A DNA stretch of 64,000 nt, from positions 560,501-624,500 of the forward strand of contig NC_084790.1 of the NCBI RefSeq assembly GCF_028858725.1, read 5' to 3'. Origin of the DNA: Colius striatus (taxonomy: Eukaryota; Chordata; Aves; Coliiformes; Coliidae). The notes beneath the pieces are model-generated. The model made no database searches, was not told the origin of the DNA, and saw only the letters and a list, made by a program, of their open reading frames with translations. The translations under genes were made by a program, and so were the position numbers. Positions within the stretch are counted from its first letter, which is position 1. The number at the start of each line of letters is the position of its first letter. This document shows, piece after piece, positions 13,415 through 25,300 of this stretch.

Positions 13415-14665
13415 TAAGCAAACACCAAGTTACATATAATCAATCCCTTGATGAGCTATTTACCATGTGACATTACCAAAATATTTCTGTTTGGGAACTA
13501 TGTTTATCTTCATCTGTTTTCCAAACTCCTGGCAGCCCTGAAAATCCACGTCCCAGGCCTCCAGACATGAGCTTTCTTGCTGTGCTCCTGTGTTTTATGC
13601 TGTGAAAACTGATTTGCCTACAGAAGCAGCTCATTTACTGACAGAAAGCACAGGTTTCTTCTCCTTCCTCTGCTTCCCATGGCTTAACACATCAAAATGT
13701 GTGCTTGAGACATGAATGAAGAGTGGAGTTATACCTGGAATTCATTACAGCCACTGAGAAATTCAGCAGTGCTGAAAATAGAAATCCAATCTCAGCAGCT
13801 CAGAGGCAAAGGAAGATTTTGACCTTTCCATCTAGGAAGATTTTTGAGTGAATCTTCACTTCAGCCACATGACTTCAGAGTAAGTCCTGAAATCATCAGA
13901 ACTCCTCCAGCAAGGCAGAAAGGGAGAGCAAAGCCTTTGGGAGGATTCACTCCCTGTCTCGGGTGCCCCTCAGTCCAGCTCCTGGCAGGTAGCTGAGGTG
14001 GGCTCAGCACTTCAAACACCTTCAAGCTTCTGGAGCTTAATCCTTCAGTGCCAAGTTCTGGTGATAATCTTGGGTTCATTCTGGGCTGCACAACGCAGGC
14101 CTAGGGATGCTTTATTTGGGTGAGGAAATATGGCCTGGGTAGCTCTAAGGGCAAAAAGTAGGGGAGGGGGGATTTTGGGGACCTGCACATTCAGGGGCAA
14201 AATCCCCACCAAGAGTGTGATGTTCTGCCCTAGAGTGGAATGGAGTTCACTGAGAAAATAAACCTCAGCCTTCCATCAGATGCTGAAATGTCTGATGAAA
14301 CAAAGAGAGTTCAGGTGCAAAACTGAGCTTCAGAGAACCAGAACAAACCCCAGTGTGGGTGACCCCGATTCGGGTGCCGCCCGTGGCTCCTCGCTGGCCT
14401 CCCGACCCCTGACACGGGGAGAGGGACGTGGCATCGCTCCCAGGGCAGCTGGGGCTGTGGGGGCAGCTTTGGAGGCAGCTGCCGCTCGCCTGGCTGGGGC
14501 TGGGGCTGGGAGAGGGTGGCAGAACGGGTCTGGCGTGTTCCCCCGGTCCCTGCGGGACACCGACACCGCGGCGGGTCCTGTCAGACAGGAGGTGCCACGA
14601 GAGCCAGAGGGACACGGTGACGCTGGGGACTGAGCCCAGGGCTGAGCGGGGGCTTCCAGAGCGTG
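13415..14665. other. Non-coding spacer downstream of the kinase gene
   Basis: Mixed-composition unique DNA without a convincing exon. It contains the candidate poly(A) signal listed separately and could be 3' UTR plus intergenic DNA. An octamer-like ATGCAAAT lies just upstream, at about 12964. Confidence 0.4.
14257..14262 (+). terminator. Candidate poly(A) signal AATAAA
   Basis: AATAAA on the + strand, between the MYLK-like exons and FMNL1. It is the first + strand canonical signal I noticed downstream of the candidate terminal exon, apart from those inside the A linkers. Assignment to the kinase gene is inference. Confidence 0.35.
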
Positions 14666-15310
14666 ACAGGTCACAGAATCCCACAGTGGTGGAGGCTGGA
14701 AGGGCCTTGTAGAGCTGCTCCAGCCCCAGCCCCTGCTCAAGCAGCTTCCCCTCGCTCGGGAACGTGTCCAGGTGGGTTTGGGAACCTCCTGAGAAGGAGC
14801 CTCCACACCCTCCCTGGGCAGCCTGGGCCAGGGCTCCCTCACCTCAGCACCAAAGGGGCTTCTTCTCCTGTGCCTGTTACCCTTTGTCCTGGCACTGGCC
14901 ACCACAGAAGAAAAGTGCCCTGAGCATCTTGGTGCCCTGTGCTGGCCTCTCTCCAGCAGTTCCCTGTCCCTCTGCAGCTGGGGAGCCCAGAACTGGACAC
15001 AGGACTCCAGATGAGTTTATTATCCCCCAGCACTGCCAGGTCTCTCTCCTGGAGCTGCTCTCCAGCAGGTCACCCCCAGCCTGTCCTGGTGCAGGGGGTT
15101 GTTCCCCCCCAGCTGCAGGACTCTGCCCTTGCCCTTGTTGAACCTCAGCGGGTTCTTCCCTCTCCAACCCTCAGATTCTGGGGATGCCAGGATCCCACCT
15201 GGGCCCATCCTCCACCCATCCCTCAGCAGATGTTTCCTCAAATCTGAAATTTCAGCAAATTTTGCCAAATCCCAGGAGCTCCCAGCCCTGCTGTCACACA
15301 CTTGAGGTCC
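14666..15310 (-). mobile_element. CR1 LINE fragment (3' part, 5'-truncated)
   Basis: On the + strand the block begins with the reverse complement of a CR1 3' end (TCACAGAATCCCACAGTGG) and runs through typical CR1 blocks: CTCAAGCAGCTTCCC, GGGCAGCCTGGGCCAGGGC, AGAACTGGACACAGGACTCC and CAGGGGGTTGTTCC. The element is therefore on the minus strand, with its 3' end near 14666 and truncation near 15310. It is visibly diverged and lacks segments. CR1 is the dominant avian non-LTR retrotransposon. Confidence 0.85.
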
Positions 15311-15429
15311 CCAGGGGTGCGGTGAGTTTGTTCGGCCTCAGCTTTCCCTCCCACAGTGGCTGAGATGGGGAAAGAAGGGAAAAGGAGACGAGGGGAGGGA
15401 GCCCAACACCTCCTGGCTCCCACCTGCCC

Positions 15430-15862
15430 CTGATAAAAGAGAAAATAGAATCAAATTCTGAGGTAAAATGTTAAAGTAACTTAAATTCTGAAACAAGGGG
15501 GGAAATGAGGTTAAAAGGGGCTGAAAAGGAAAGAATTGATACAAGTTTAGGTTAAAAATTAAAGTGAAATAAAGCAATAATGGTAAAATTAAAGGGGAAG
15601 AAGAAATAAGCAATGGCCTGAAGGAAAAATGGAACCAAGTTAAGAGCCAGCAGAGATACTGAAAGGATAAAATAAACAGGGAAATGATATTTAAAGTAAT
15701 GAATGAAATACAGTGTAAGTTTAAAACAGAAAATGGTTAAAGCAATGAACGGGAGGCGAGAAAATGATGAACAGAGAAACTGCAACTGAGGGTGATGGAG
15801 AGAAGGGGGAAAATACATTCACGAGTTCTTTGGAACGAAAGTCAGTTTAAAATGACGAAAAC
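15430..15862. repeat. C-poor, purine-rich block with degenerate GTTAAAG motifs
   Basis: About 430 bp with a strong A/G bias on the + strand and very few C, sitting between the CR1 copy and the FMNL1 CpG island. Motifs of the form GGTTAAA / TTTAAAGTAATGAA recur many times at irregular spacing, suggesting a degenerate short tandem repeat. No gene is evident; the hydrophobic minus-strand frame here is a by-product of T-rich composition. Confidence 0.5.
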
Positions 15863-15879
15863 GAGCCCAAATGCAGGGA

Positions 15880-16320
15880 GCTGAAATTAACCGGGTGAGG
15901 GCAGCGGGGAGAAAGTGCCCCGGGGGGGCGGGCGGCGGGGCCGGGGGCGGGCGCAGGGCGGGGGGAGGCGGCCACGGCGCGATAACGCCCCGCAGAAGTT
16001 GCAGCCGCCGAGGAGCAGCCTCGGGGAAGAGTCGTGTCCGTCCCCCCCGCCATGGGTAACGCGGCCGGGGGCCTGGACGGGGCGGCCGCGGGGCGGGAGA
16101 GCCGCGAGGCGCGGCTGCCGCTGCCCCCGCCGAGCCCCGCCGCCGCGCCGCCGCCGCCCCGGCAGCCCATGCCCGATGCCGCCGAGCTGGAGGAGCGCTT
16201 CGGCCGCGTCCTGGTGAGCGGGGGCTGCGGGGGGCTGCGGGGGCACCGCGGCTGCGGGGGGCTGCCCCGAGACCCGGCCCGGGCTCTGCCTTACGCCCAT
16301 TAGATTTCGGTCAGGATGAC
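15880..16320 (+). promoter_or_regulatory. FMNL1 CpG-island promoter and first exon
   Basis: Abrupt switch to CpG-dense sequence with several GC boxes (GGGGGGCGGGCGG, GGGGGCGGGCGC) and no TATA box, immediately before the FMNL1 ATG at 16052. The composition change marks a TATA-less CpG promoter. The start site cannot be placed exactly, but 15900–16000 is likely. Confidence 0.7.
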
Positions 16321-19300
16321 GGCGTATTGTAACGGTCGCTATTTGGTCATCGTGGGTTCATTAACGACCATCGTTACTAATTTCCCCTCTCTCGCCCCAT
16401 TCCTCGCGCGGATGCTCGACCCTGCCGGTGCCGTTACCCCCTCGCCGCGCTCTCCCGTTGCGGAGGGCTGGGATCCAGCCCCGCACTTTTGGGGTGTCCC
16501 CGTCTGTCCCCGCCATGGCGGGGGCCGGCAGCGCGCCGCAGCGGCTGGCGAAGGGCTCGCCTCCTCCTCCTCCTCTTCATCCTCCGGTGCCCGGGGACCG
16601 CGGCGGCACGGGCGCTGCCGGGCGCGCTGCCGCGGGCTGGCAGCTGCGGCTCGGGGCTGCGGGAGATCCGGGGGCTGCGGGAGATCCGGGGGCTGCGGGA
16701 GATCCGCTGCCGCCCGCTGCCTCCGTCCTTGAGCGGGGCCGCTCCGCGCTGACCTTCGCACCGCGCGGCCGGGACACGCCGCATCCCCCTCCCTGCCCTC
16801 CCTCAAAGCGCTCCGCCGCGGAAGGTCAGGCTGGGAGCGGGCAGAAAGCGAAGCCCCTGCTCGAGCTGCTTGAAGCTTTTTTATCGCCCGGCGTTTCTAG
16901 GAGGGTTATTTGAGGCCGAGCATCGCAGCCGGAGCTGCTGCTGCTCCTCAGCCGCCGGCAGCATCGGCTCTGGCTCGGCGCAGGGCTGTGCACGGCGGGG
17001 ACCTGCACGGGACCCCCCACGCCCCGGGGATGGGGCTTTGCCGTGGGACACCCGTCAGGGGAGGCGCAGGAGGACTGAGCTGTGCTGGCAGAGGGGACGG
17101 GTGGCCGGGGACCTTGGGGTGCTTCCGCTGCTGCTGCGGGGCCTCAGGAAACGCTTTCAGCCGGCCTGTGTGGTGGCAGCTGGGAAACCCAGAGCTGAGA
17201 AACCATCAAAACAGGGGGAAATGCTGCTGCAGGTCCCCGGCAGCACCCACAGCCCCTGCAGCCCGAGGGAGGGGCCTTGCCCCGGAGCCAGGGGGCACGC
17301 AGGGGGCTGCGCTTGCCTGTCAGGAACCGGGCATCTTGTGAAAGCCTCTGTCCCAATCTCGCTTCCTCCTTTCGCAGGTTCCCTTCCCCTTCCCGGGGCG
17401 GGGGCGCAGCGGGACCCCTGTGGGGACACGGACGGGGAGCTCCCTCAACCACCTTCCTTGGCTTGAGGTTCCCTTTTCCCACCTCCCCGGCTCGTGGGCT
17501 GGGATGGAGCAGGAGGTGGTGGGTTGGGAATGCCCCCGCTGGGGCAGCATCCGGACCTGGCGCGTTGCCACAGTTACCGTGATGCCACGAACGCACCTCA
17601 GGGCCAACCAGTTTTAGGTTGGACACCCCGGACTGGGGGAGCTGGTGGAGCAAAGGCCGTCAGAAAGGCCAACAGCAGAGCCCGGGGGATCCCAGCTGCC
17701 ACTGGCAAGGGGCTGGATAATCCCCCCACGTGCCCAGAAGTGGGGAATTTAGTTTTACTCTCCACAAGCTGGCTTCTTCCCAGCTAGGGCACTGGGGCAG
17801 GTGCCACTTTGGCAGCGCCATGGGAGGGTTGTCCCAGTGCCAGGCGGTTTGGGATGTGCCGAGGTGGCTTTTGGGGAGGGAGCAGAGGAGCGAGAGCGTT
17901 GCTGCTGCTGCAGTGGCCACGTGCAGAGGCTCCTGCGCACACCAGGAGGGATCTTTCCCCTCTTGGCACGTTGAAAGGTGGTAACTGGGGACGTGGAGGC
18001 AAAATTGTGAGGCCAGAGCGTTCTGGAGGAGAAGCTGAAAAGGGCTGGGGGTGTTCGGCTGGGGCTGAGGGAGCCGGTGGCTGCTCCAGCAGGAGGTTTT
18101 GCCAAGGAGGGCTTTGCTGCTGCTTCTCCTGGGACCTGGAGGACAGAGAGCACAGCAGACGTCACGGCTGCAGATGTTTGCAGATGTGCCGTTGGCCTCA
18201 GCCCTGGGCCCAGGCACCAGTGAGCCCCGGCACCAGCGGTGGGTGCTCGACTTGCTGCTGGATCCAGCCCCGGCGTGGGGGGCAGGTCTGGGGGGGCTGT
18301 GCCGGGGTGTCCCCAGGGGGATGTGTGCCCTGGGCAGGAGGGGAAGTGCCTGTGAGCTGAGAGCTGCAGGAGGTAGCCAGATCTGTCCCTGGCTGTATGA
18401 GGAATGTGTCCTGGTGCAGGGACCCCCCTGCCCTCCTGAATCCAGCCCCGGGTGATGTTGAGGTGATGTGCTGGAGGGAGTGCAGTGGCTGGATGGGGCT
18501 TGTGTCCACCCCCCCGTAAGAGCTGCTTTGCCTCCCCCCACTCACAGGTTTAGGTGTAGGATGGGGGGGGTCTTGGTGTCACCTTGGGGGGTCCCAGCCA
18601 GCTGCATCCTGGTGCTGGGTGTTGGGAGATGACACTGTGGGCTCTGTGGCACCTCGTGTCCCCGGAGGGGGGTGGGGGATGTTTGGTGGCCTCTGTGCAG
18701 TGATGCTGTGACACTGCTGGAGGGGAGGGGCGGGGGAAGCCCCACGCAAGCTGCTGGAGGCAAATCCCTGTGGCCCCTCCATCCTTGTCACCCCAAGGAA
18801 AAAGAGGAGGAGGACCAAGGCCTGCCTCTGTCACTTCCAAGGTGCTGGGCCACTGCCCTGCCCCACATCCCCCACCCAGCCCCACATCACCCGCTCTGGC
18901 AGGAAACGAGAACCAGTTTGTTCGCGCCACCGGCTGCCGTCAGGGACCACAGCGGAGCCGCTTCCTCCCTCCCCGGCACCACGTGCGCGCCCAGGGCTGA
19001 GCTGGGATGTGGCCACCACCCAGTTTGTACCCCAGGCGTGCCACATCCTGCCACCCAGCCCAGCCCTGCCTGTGGGGGCAGAGCCACCTCCGTAGGGACC
19101 CCCGGCATCCCCCTGCCCGCCTGCTGGGAACCCACCGCGGCTCCCGTCCCACCCGTGACGCTCGCTCCCGGTGTCTCCAGGTCCCACACGTGGTCACTTC
19201 TCCAGTGACAGCACAAGGGGTGAGGGACATAAGCTGGAACACAAACAGTTCTACTTAAGCACAGGGAGAAGCTCCTTTGGTGCTGAGGGGAGGGAGCCCT

Positions 19301-22300
19301 GACCCAGGCTGCCCAGGGAGGGTGTGGAGGCTCCTCAGGAGGTTCCCAAACCCCTCTGGACACATTCCTGTGCCCCCTGAGCCAGGGGAAGCTGCTTGAG
19401 CAGGGCTGGGGCTGGAGCAGCTCTGCAGGGCCCTGGCAGCCCCCAGCACTGTGGGACTGTGTGATTCTATAGTCTATGTGGCAGGTGCCACAATGTCCCC
19501 TCTGCCGAGGGCACCCAACAGTGTCCCAGGGAGGGTGCAGGTGGGATGTTCAGGTGTGCAGCCCCTCAGCACAGATGCTGGGATGGCAGCTTGGGGCCAT
19601 GAGGACTGGGGTCCCTGGCAAAGGCTTCCTCTGGGTGCTGCTTCCATCCTGCCCATCCTCAGTGGCTTCGCCTCCAGGCTGTTCCTGCCCGGCTGCTGAC
19701 TTTGCCCCCTGCGCAGGGGCTGTCCCTGGCCCCAGACAGTGAGCTCAGCTCCTCCCTACCCACAGCTCTGGGCTTTGGCTTCCTGCAAAAGCAGCTCCAC
19801 AGGTCCTTGGGGGAGGCAGGCACAAGGCTTCTGCTCCTGCTCGCCGCCGTGGCACCTCGCCTCTTGGATCTGCTCCACTGTGGGCAACCAAAACCGCTGT
19901 GAGATGCCTTTTCGCCGAGGAGGTGGATGTCCCAGGGGTGCACGCACCCTGCCTCCCATCCTCAGCAGGGTGACCTGGGGCTGGGCATCACCTCCACATG
20001 CCAGCTTGCCTGGGATCTCCAGGTGGGCAGCGACCTCAGCTCCTGCTTTTCTCTGGGGGCTGCGTCACCAAGAAACGCATCATTTGGGAGAACAAATTGA
20101 GCTGCCAGCACGGCCCAGGCCACGGTGGGTGCCCCAGTAACGGCTCCACCAGCCACCTCACGGTGTCCCTCAGGGACCCACCGTGTCCCTCAGAGCCCAG
20201 CCCCGCGCCCCGGCCGCCACACGCGGCGGTTCCGGCAGCAGCCTCGTGCGCGCAGAGCGGGAAGCGCGTCACGTCCTGCCGGGGTGGCCGGGGGGGTGCT
20301 GGGGACGTGGGTTGTGCAATGGTGGCACGGAGGGATGTGGTGACACACCAGACCCTGCCCTGACATCACGTCTCTGAAGAAGCTGGTTTCCCCAGCCGGG
20401 CTCGTCACGCACCCGCAGCGGTGGCTGTCCCCAGCCCTTCCCCAGCTGGCTCTGTGCTGGCTGAGGCTGGGAGTGTGGTGCACTCATGACAGGGATGGAC
20501 TGGGCTAGCTTTATCCTACTGTTCCCCCTAACACCCCCTGCCTTGGGAACCCCCAAGATGGGGATGTTTCTGAGGCTGGTGGGATGGGGATCCCTGCAGT
20601 GTCCCCTCCCTGCCACCCCTGAGCAAGGACACCCAGTGCTGGGTGAGCAGGGGGTGCTGCAGCTCTGGGCCGGGGGGCAGGTGTTGTTCTTTATGGGGGT
20701 GACCCTGATGTCTGACACCCATCACCCCACAGAACTCCATGAACCTGCCCCCGGACAAGATGCAGCTGCTCAACCAGTATGACAACGAGAAGAAGTGGGA
20801 GCTGATCTGTGACCAGGTGAGGTCTGAGCCTCGCACCGTCCCCGTCCCCAGGCGCCACCCCCGTGGGCATCGACCCAGCGCCCACCTCCACTGGTGCCAC
20901 AGCACCTTCTTCACCCAGTGAACATCGCTGCAGTGTGAGGTGTGGACAGGGGCCGGGTGGCAGCCGTGGGACGGTGGCCTGTGCCCATGCCACGGGCGGG
21001 TGGCCCCGTTTCAGCCTCTCTCTGGGGCTCGTAGGAGCGTTTCCAGGTGAAAAACCCCCCGTCCGCCTACATCCAGAAGCTGAGGAGCTACCTGGACACG
21101 GGCGGCGTAAGCAGGAAGGTGAGGCTGCCCCCTGCACCCTTTGGCCCTTGCCGGGTCGGGCACAGGGACGGTGCCAACGGCTCTCCCTGGCCCACAGTTC
21201 AAGAGGCGAGGGCAGGAGTCGACGCAGGTGCTCCGGGAGCTGGAGATTTCCTTGAGGACCAACTACATCGGGTAGGGATGGGGGTGTGGGGCAGGGCTGG
21301 GGTGTCAGTGGGAGATGAGGCTGTTGAGCAGGGGTGGGGGTGTTGGTAGGGAATGGGGGTGTCCTCATTGGCACCCAGAGCATCGTGAGGACAGGGACTG
21401 GCACACGGGTAGCTGCTGGCTGTGGGCGTGACAGCGGGATGTGGGGGCTGGTGGCCTCATCCTGCCCCTCTGGGTGGCTCTGAGGGGATGACAGAGATGC
21501 TGTAGGATCCCAACCTCATTTTAGCTCTGTGGTACCCCCTGAGGCCCCAAGCCCTCGTGGGGTGGTGGGTGCTGGGCTGTGGCTGCCTGTGGTCCTGCTG
21601 TGGTGGCAGCAGAGCTCAGGCTGTGTCCCCACAGCACCTGGGTGAGGTGCCAGCCCACAGTGCCACTGGGTGTACCCAGCATGTCCCACCCTCACTGGGG
21701 ACCAGGGGGTGGCTTCACCAAGGGTCTGTCTGGGGGGAGAAAGGAGAACGAGGAGGGCTGGTGGAGCCCACTAACCCCCTGCACCCCCCCCCCCAGCTGG
21801 GTCCAGGAGTTCCTCAACGAGGAGAACAAGGGGCTGGATGTGCTGCTGGAGTATCTCGCCTTCGCCCAGTGCTCCGTCACGTACGTCCCCAGCGCTGCCC
21901 CTTCCCCAGGGCCGGGACTGCAGGGGGGTCCCTGGGGTGGAGGGTCCCCACTCATCCCAGTGTCAGAGCTGAGGGTGCTCCACAGCTGGGCTTGAGCAGA
22001 GCATCCCCATCACCTCCGTGCCCGCATCCCCTGCCCTGGGCAGCGCAGAGCTGCCACGTCTCACCCGTCCCTGTGTCCCCACGGGCCGCAGGTACGACAT
22101 GGAGAGCGCCGAGAACGGCAGCCCGGGCTCGGACAGGGACAGGGGCAAGGGCACGGAGAGGTCACTGGAGGACCTGAGCAAGACCAGCTCCTCGTCCCCC
22201 ACCCAAGGCATCTCCAAAGTGCGGCACCTCACCATCAGGTAACGTGTGGGTGCGTCCCCCCGTCCCCTGCCGTGTCCTGCCCCCCCTGCCGTGTCCTGCC

Positions 22301-25300
22301 CCCCGTGCCGTGTCCTGCCTCGCTGCCCCCTGGCTGTGCCGCGCTTGCAGAGGGGCTGGGCAGGGAGACACAGACCTGCTCCTTAACAAATGAGTCCCTG
22401 TGGCTGATTTGGGGGCACAAAGCCCCATCCCCACGTGGGATAAGCCCTGCTGGGAGCTGGGCTGGCTCAGCATCCCCAGCCCAGCCCCACGGCCCTCGGG
22501 GACCACCCGGGGCTGAGAGAAAACAGGCGATGGGTGAGATTGTGGGGCAGCGAATCGTACCCACCCCGGTTTTAAACCAGGCTGGGGGAACGGGCCTGTG
22601 CCCCCTCGCAGCCGGTCCCGCTGGCTCTTGCTTGGCGCCCGCCCCGCAGCCCCCTCCTAACCCCGCTCTTCTCTTGCACGCTGCCGGGGATGCGCTGACG
22701 GTAGGTGCCGGGCCGTGGCACCGGCGGGACAGGGACACCCCGGTGGGCTTGGGGACGGTGCTGCCGGGCATCCCCGGCGAGGGGGGCGGGGGGTCCCGGG
22801 GGACACCCACCTGCAGCCACCCAGGAGCCGTAACGTGGCAGCTCAGGGGTCTGGGGGTCCCTCCCTTCCTGCAGCAGTTCCAGGGCAGTCAGGGTGTCCC
22901 CCCCAGCCCCAGGGACAGGTCAGGAGCGAGGTGGCACCGGCGGGGGTCCCAGCCCTTGTCTCCCCCCAAGCCCGGGTGTGCCAGGGGCGAGGCGGGAGCC
23001 CCGATTCTCCGTCCTGTCCTGCAGGCTCTAACGTGCCTCCAGCTGCTGCCTCTCGAACCGGCACCTCCACACCCTCCTCCGCCACGTCCACCCCGCTGTC
23101 CCCTGCGGGTCCAGGTCACCCGGCAGCTCCTGCCCGCCCCGGTGAGCCTCCGCGACCACCCGTGCGCACGAGGGCGACCCGGACACCCCCCCGCCCCCCC
23201 CCCCCATGCACTTGCACATGACACAGGGGTCTCTCTCTCTCTCTCTCTGTCTCTGTCTCTCTCCTGCGGGGATGCAGCTGCCCGGGTTCCCTGGTGTGTG
23301 TCCCCCCGCCCCAGCCTCGCAGCCCCCCGCTTTGCCGTGCCCCCCACCCCGCCTCGGCCCCGCTCAGCCGCCCTCTGCCCCCCAGGCTGAACCCATCGCA
23401 CAGCAGGAAGGCGCTGAGGAACTCCCGTCTCGTCAGCCAGAAGGACGACGTCCACCTCTGCATCATGTGTCTCCGCGCCATCATGAACTACCAGGTGGGA
23501 GAGGGCAGCGGCTTGGGGGGGCACAACTGGGGCTCCCCTAAAAGCTCCCTGTGGAGCCGTCTCTTGGGGTGGGACCCGTTCTCCAGCCCCGTGGCTGTGG
23601 GGATGTGGCACAGGGATGGCTCAAAGCCCTGGAGCAGCCCCAGGCTGGGGGGGCTGTGTGACCCCATTAATGCTCCTTTTACCCCAAAGTCTGGCTTCAG
23701 CCTGGTCATGAACCACCCAGCCTGCGTCAACGAGATCACCCTCAGCCTCAACAACAGGAATGCCAGGTGGGACCCTTCCCTTGTCCCCGACCCCCTCGTC
23801 CTCTCCCCCAGCTGGTCGCCCTGACCCCCTCAGCCCCTGTATCTCTGCAGGACCAAGGCGCTGGTGCTGGAGCTGCTGGCTGCTGTCTGTCTGGTCCGGG
23901 GAGGCCACGACATCATCCTGGCTGCCTTTGATAACTTCAAGGAGGTGAGTCCCCATGCTGGCACCCCTGCTGCAGCTGGGATCGTGCCTCAGTTTCCCCG
24001 AGTCAGGCAAACCCCTGTATCGTTGGGGCACCCTCCAACCTAGAAATGCCCACCCCATGACTCACCCCAGCCGGTGGGCTTGATGTCCCTGTGCCAGTGC
24101 ATGTGCCCAGGGCCATGTCACAACTGGAGCAGGCCTTAAGCAACACCCAGCAGGGCTAGGATGGTGTCACCAACGGATGCCTCCTGCCCTGCCACCCCCT
24201 GGGTGCCCAGCGTGGCCGTGTCCCTCCTGGGCCTCAGCCCCCTGCTCCCACCCCAGGTCTGCGGGGAGAAGAACCGCTTCGAGAAGCTGATGGAGTATTT
24301 CCGAAACGAGGACACCAACATTGACTTCATGGTGAGCAGCTGGCAGGGCTGGGGCTCTGCTGTCCCCAGGGCACCGTGTCCCCAGGGGCTGCTGGGCCAC
24401 CTCACTGTGCCAGGGCAGCGTGTCCCCAGGGGCTGCTGAGCCACCTCACTGTGCCAGGGCAGCGTGTCTCCAGGGGCTGCTGGGCCACCTCACTGTGCCA
24501 GGGCAGCGTGTCCCAGGGGCTGCTGGGCCACCTCACTGTGCCAGGGCAGCATGTCCCCAGGGGCTGCTGGGCCACCTCACTGTGCCAGGGCAGCGTGTCC
24601 CCAGGGGCTGCTGAGCCACCTCACTGTGCCAGGGCAGCGTGTCCCCAGGGGCTGCTGAGCCACCTCACTGTCCCCTGGGCACCGTGTCCCCAGGGGCTGC
24701 TGAGCCACCTCACTGTCCCCTGGGCACCGTGTCCCCAGGGGCTGCTGAGCCACCTCACTGTGCCAGGGCAGCATGTCCCCAGGGGCTGCTGGGCCACCTC
24801 ACTGTGCCAGGGCAGCGTGTCCCCAGGGGCTGCTGAGCCACCTCACTGTGCCAGGGCAGCATGTCCCCAGGGGCTGCTGGGCCACCTCACTGTCCCCTGG
24901 GCACCGTGTCCCCAGGGGCTGCTGAGCCACCTCACTGTGCCAGGGCAGCGTGTCCCCAGGGGCTGCTGGGCCACCTCACTGTGCCAGGGCAGCGTGTCCC
25001 CAGGGGCTGCTGAGCCACCTCACTGTGCCAGGGCAGCGTGTCCCCAGGGGCTGCTGAGCCACCTCACTGTGCCAGGGCAGCGTGTCTCCAGGGGCTGCTG
25101 GGCCACCTCACTGTGCCAGGGCAGCGTGTCCCCAGGGGCTGCTGGGCCACCTCACTGTGCCAGGGCAGCGTGTCCCCAGGGGCTGCTGGGCCACCTCACT
25201 GTGCCAGGGCAGCGTGTCCCCAGGGGCTGCTGGGCCACCTCACTGTGCCAGGGCAGCGTGTCCCCAGGGGCTGCTGGGCCACCTCACTGTGCCAGGGCAG

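Larger units (their letters stand above)
16214..20732 (+). other. FMNL1 intron 1
   Basis: 4.5-kb first intron. It holds the downstream half of the CpG island, the 18-bp repeat, GC-rich unique DNA with no convincing exon, and a CR1 tail near 19.3 kb. The open frames here do not carry recognisable protein. Confidence 0.8.

Noticed and set aside
22272-23390. 372-aa + strand frame across FMNL1 intron 6
   Set aside because: GC-rich intron between exons 6 and 7; proline-rich, low-complexity translation, no splice support.
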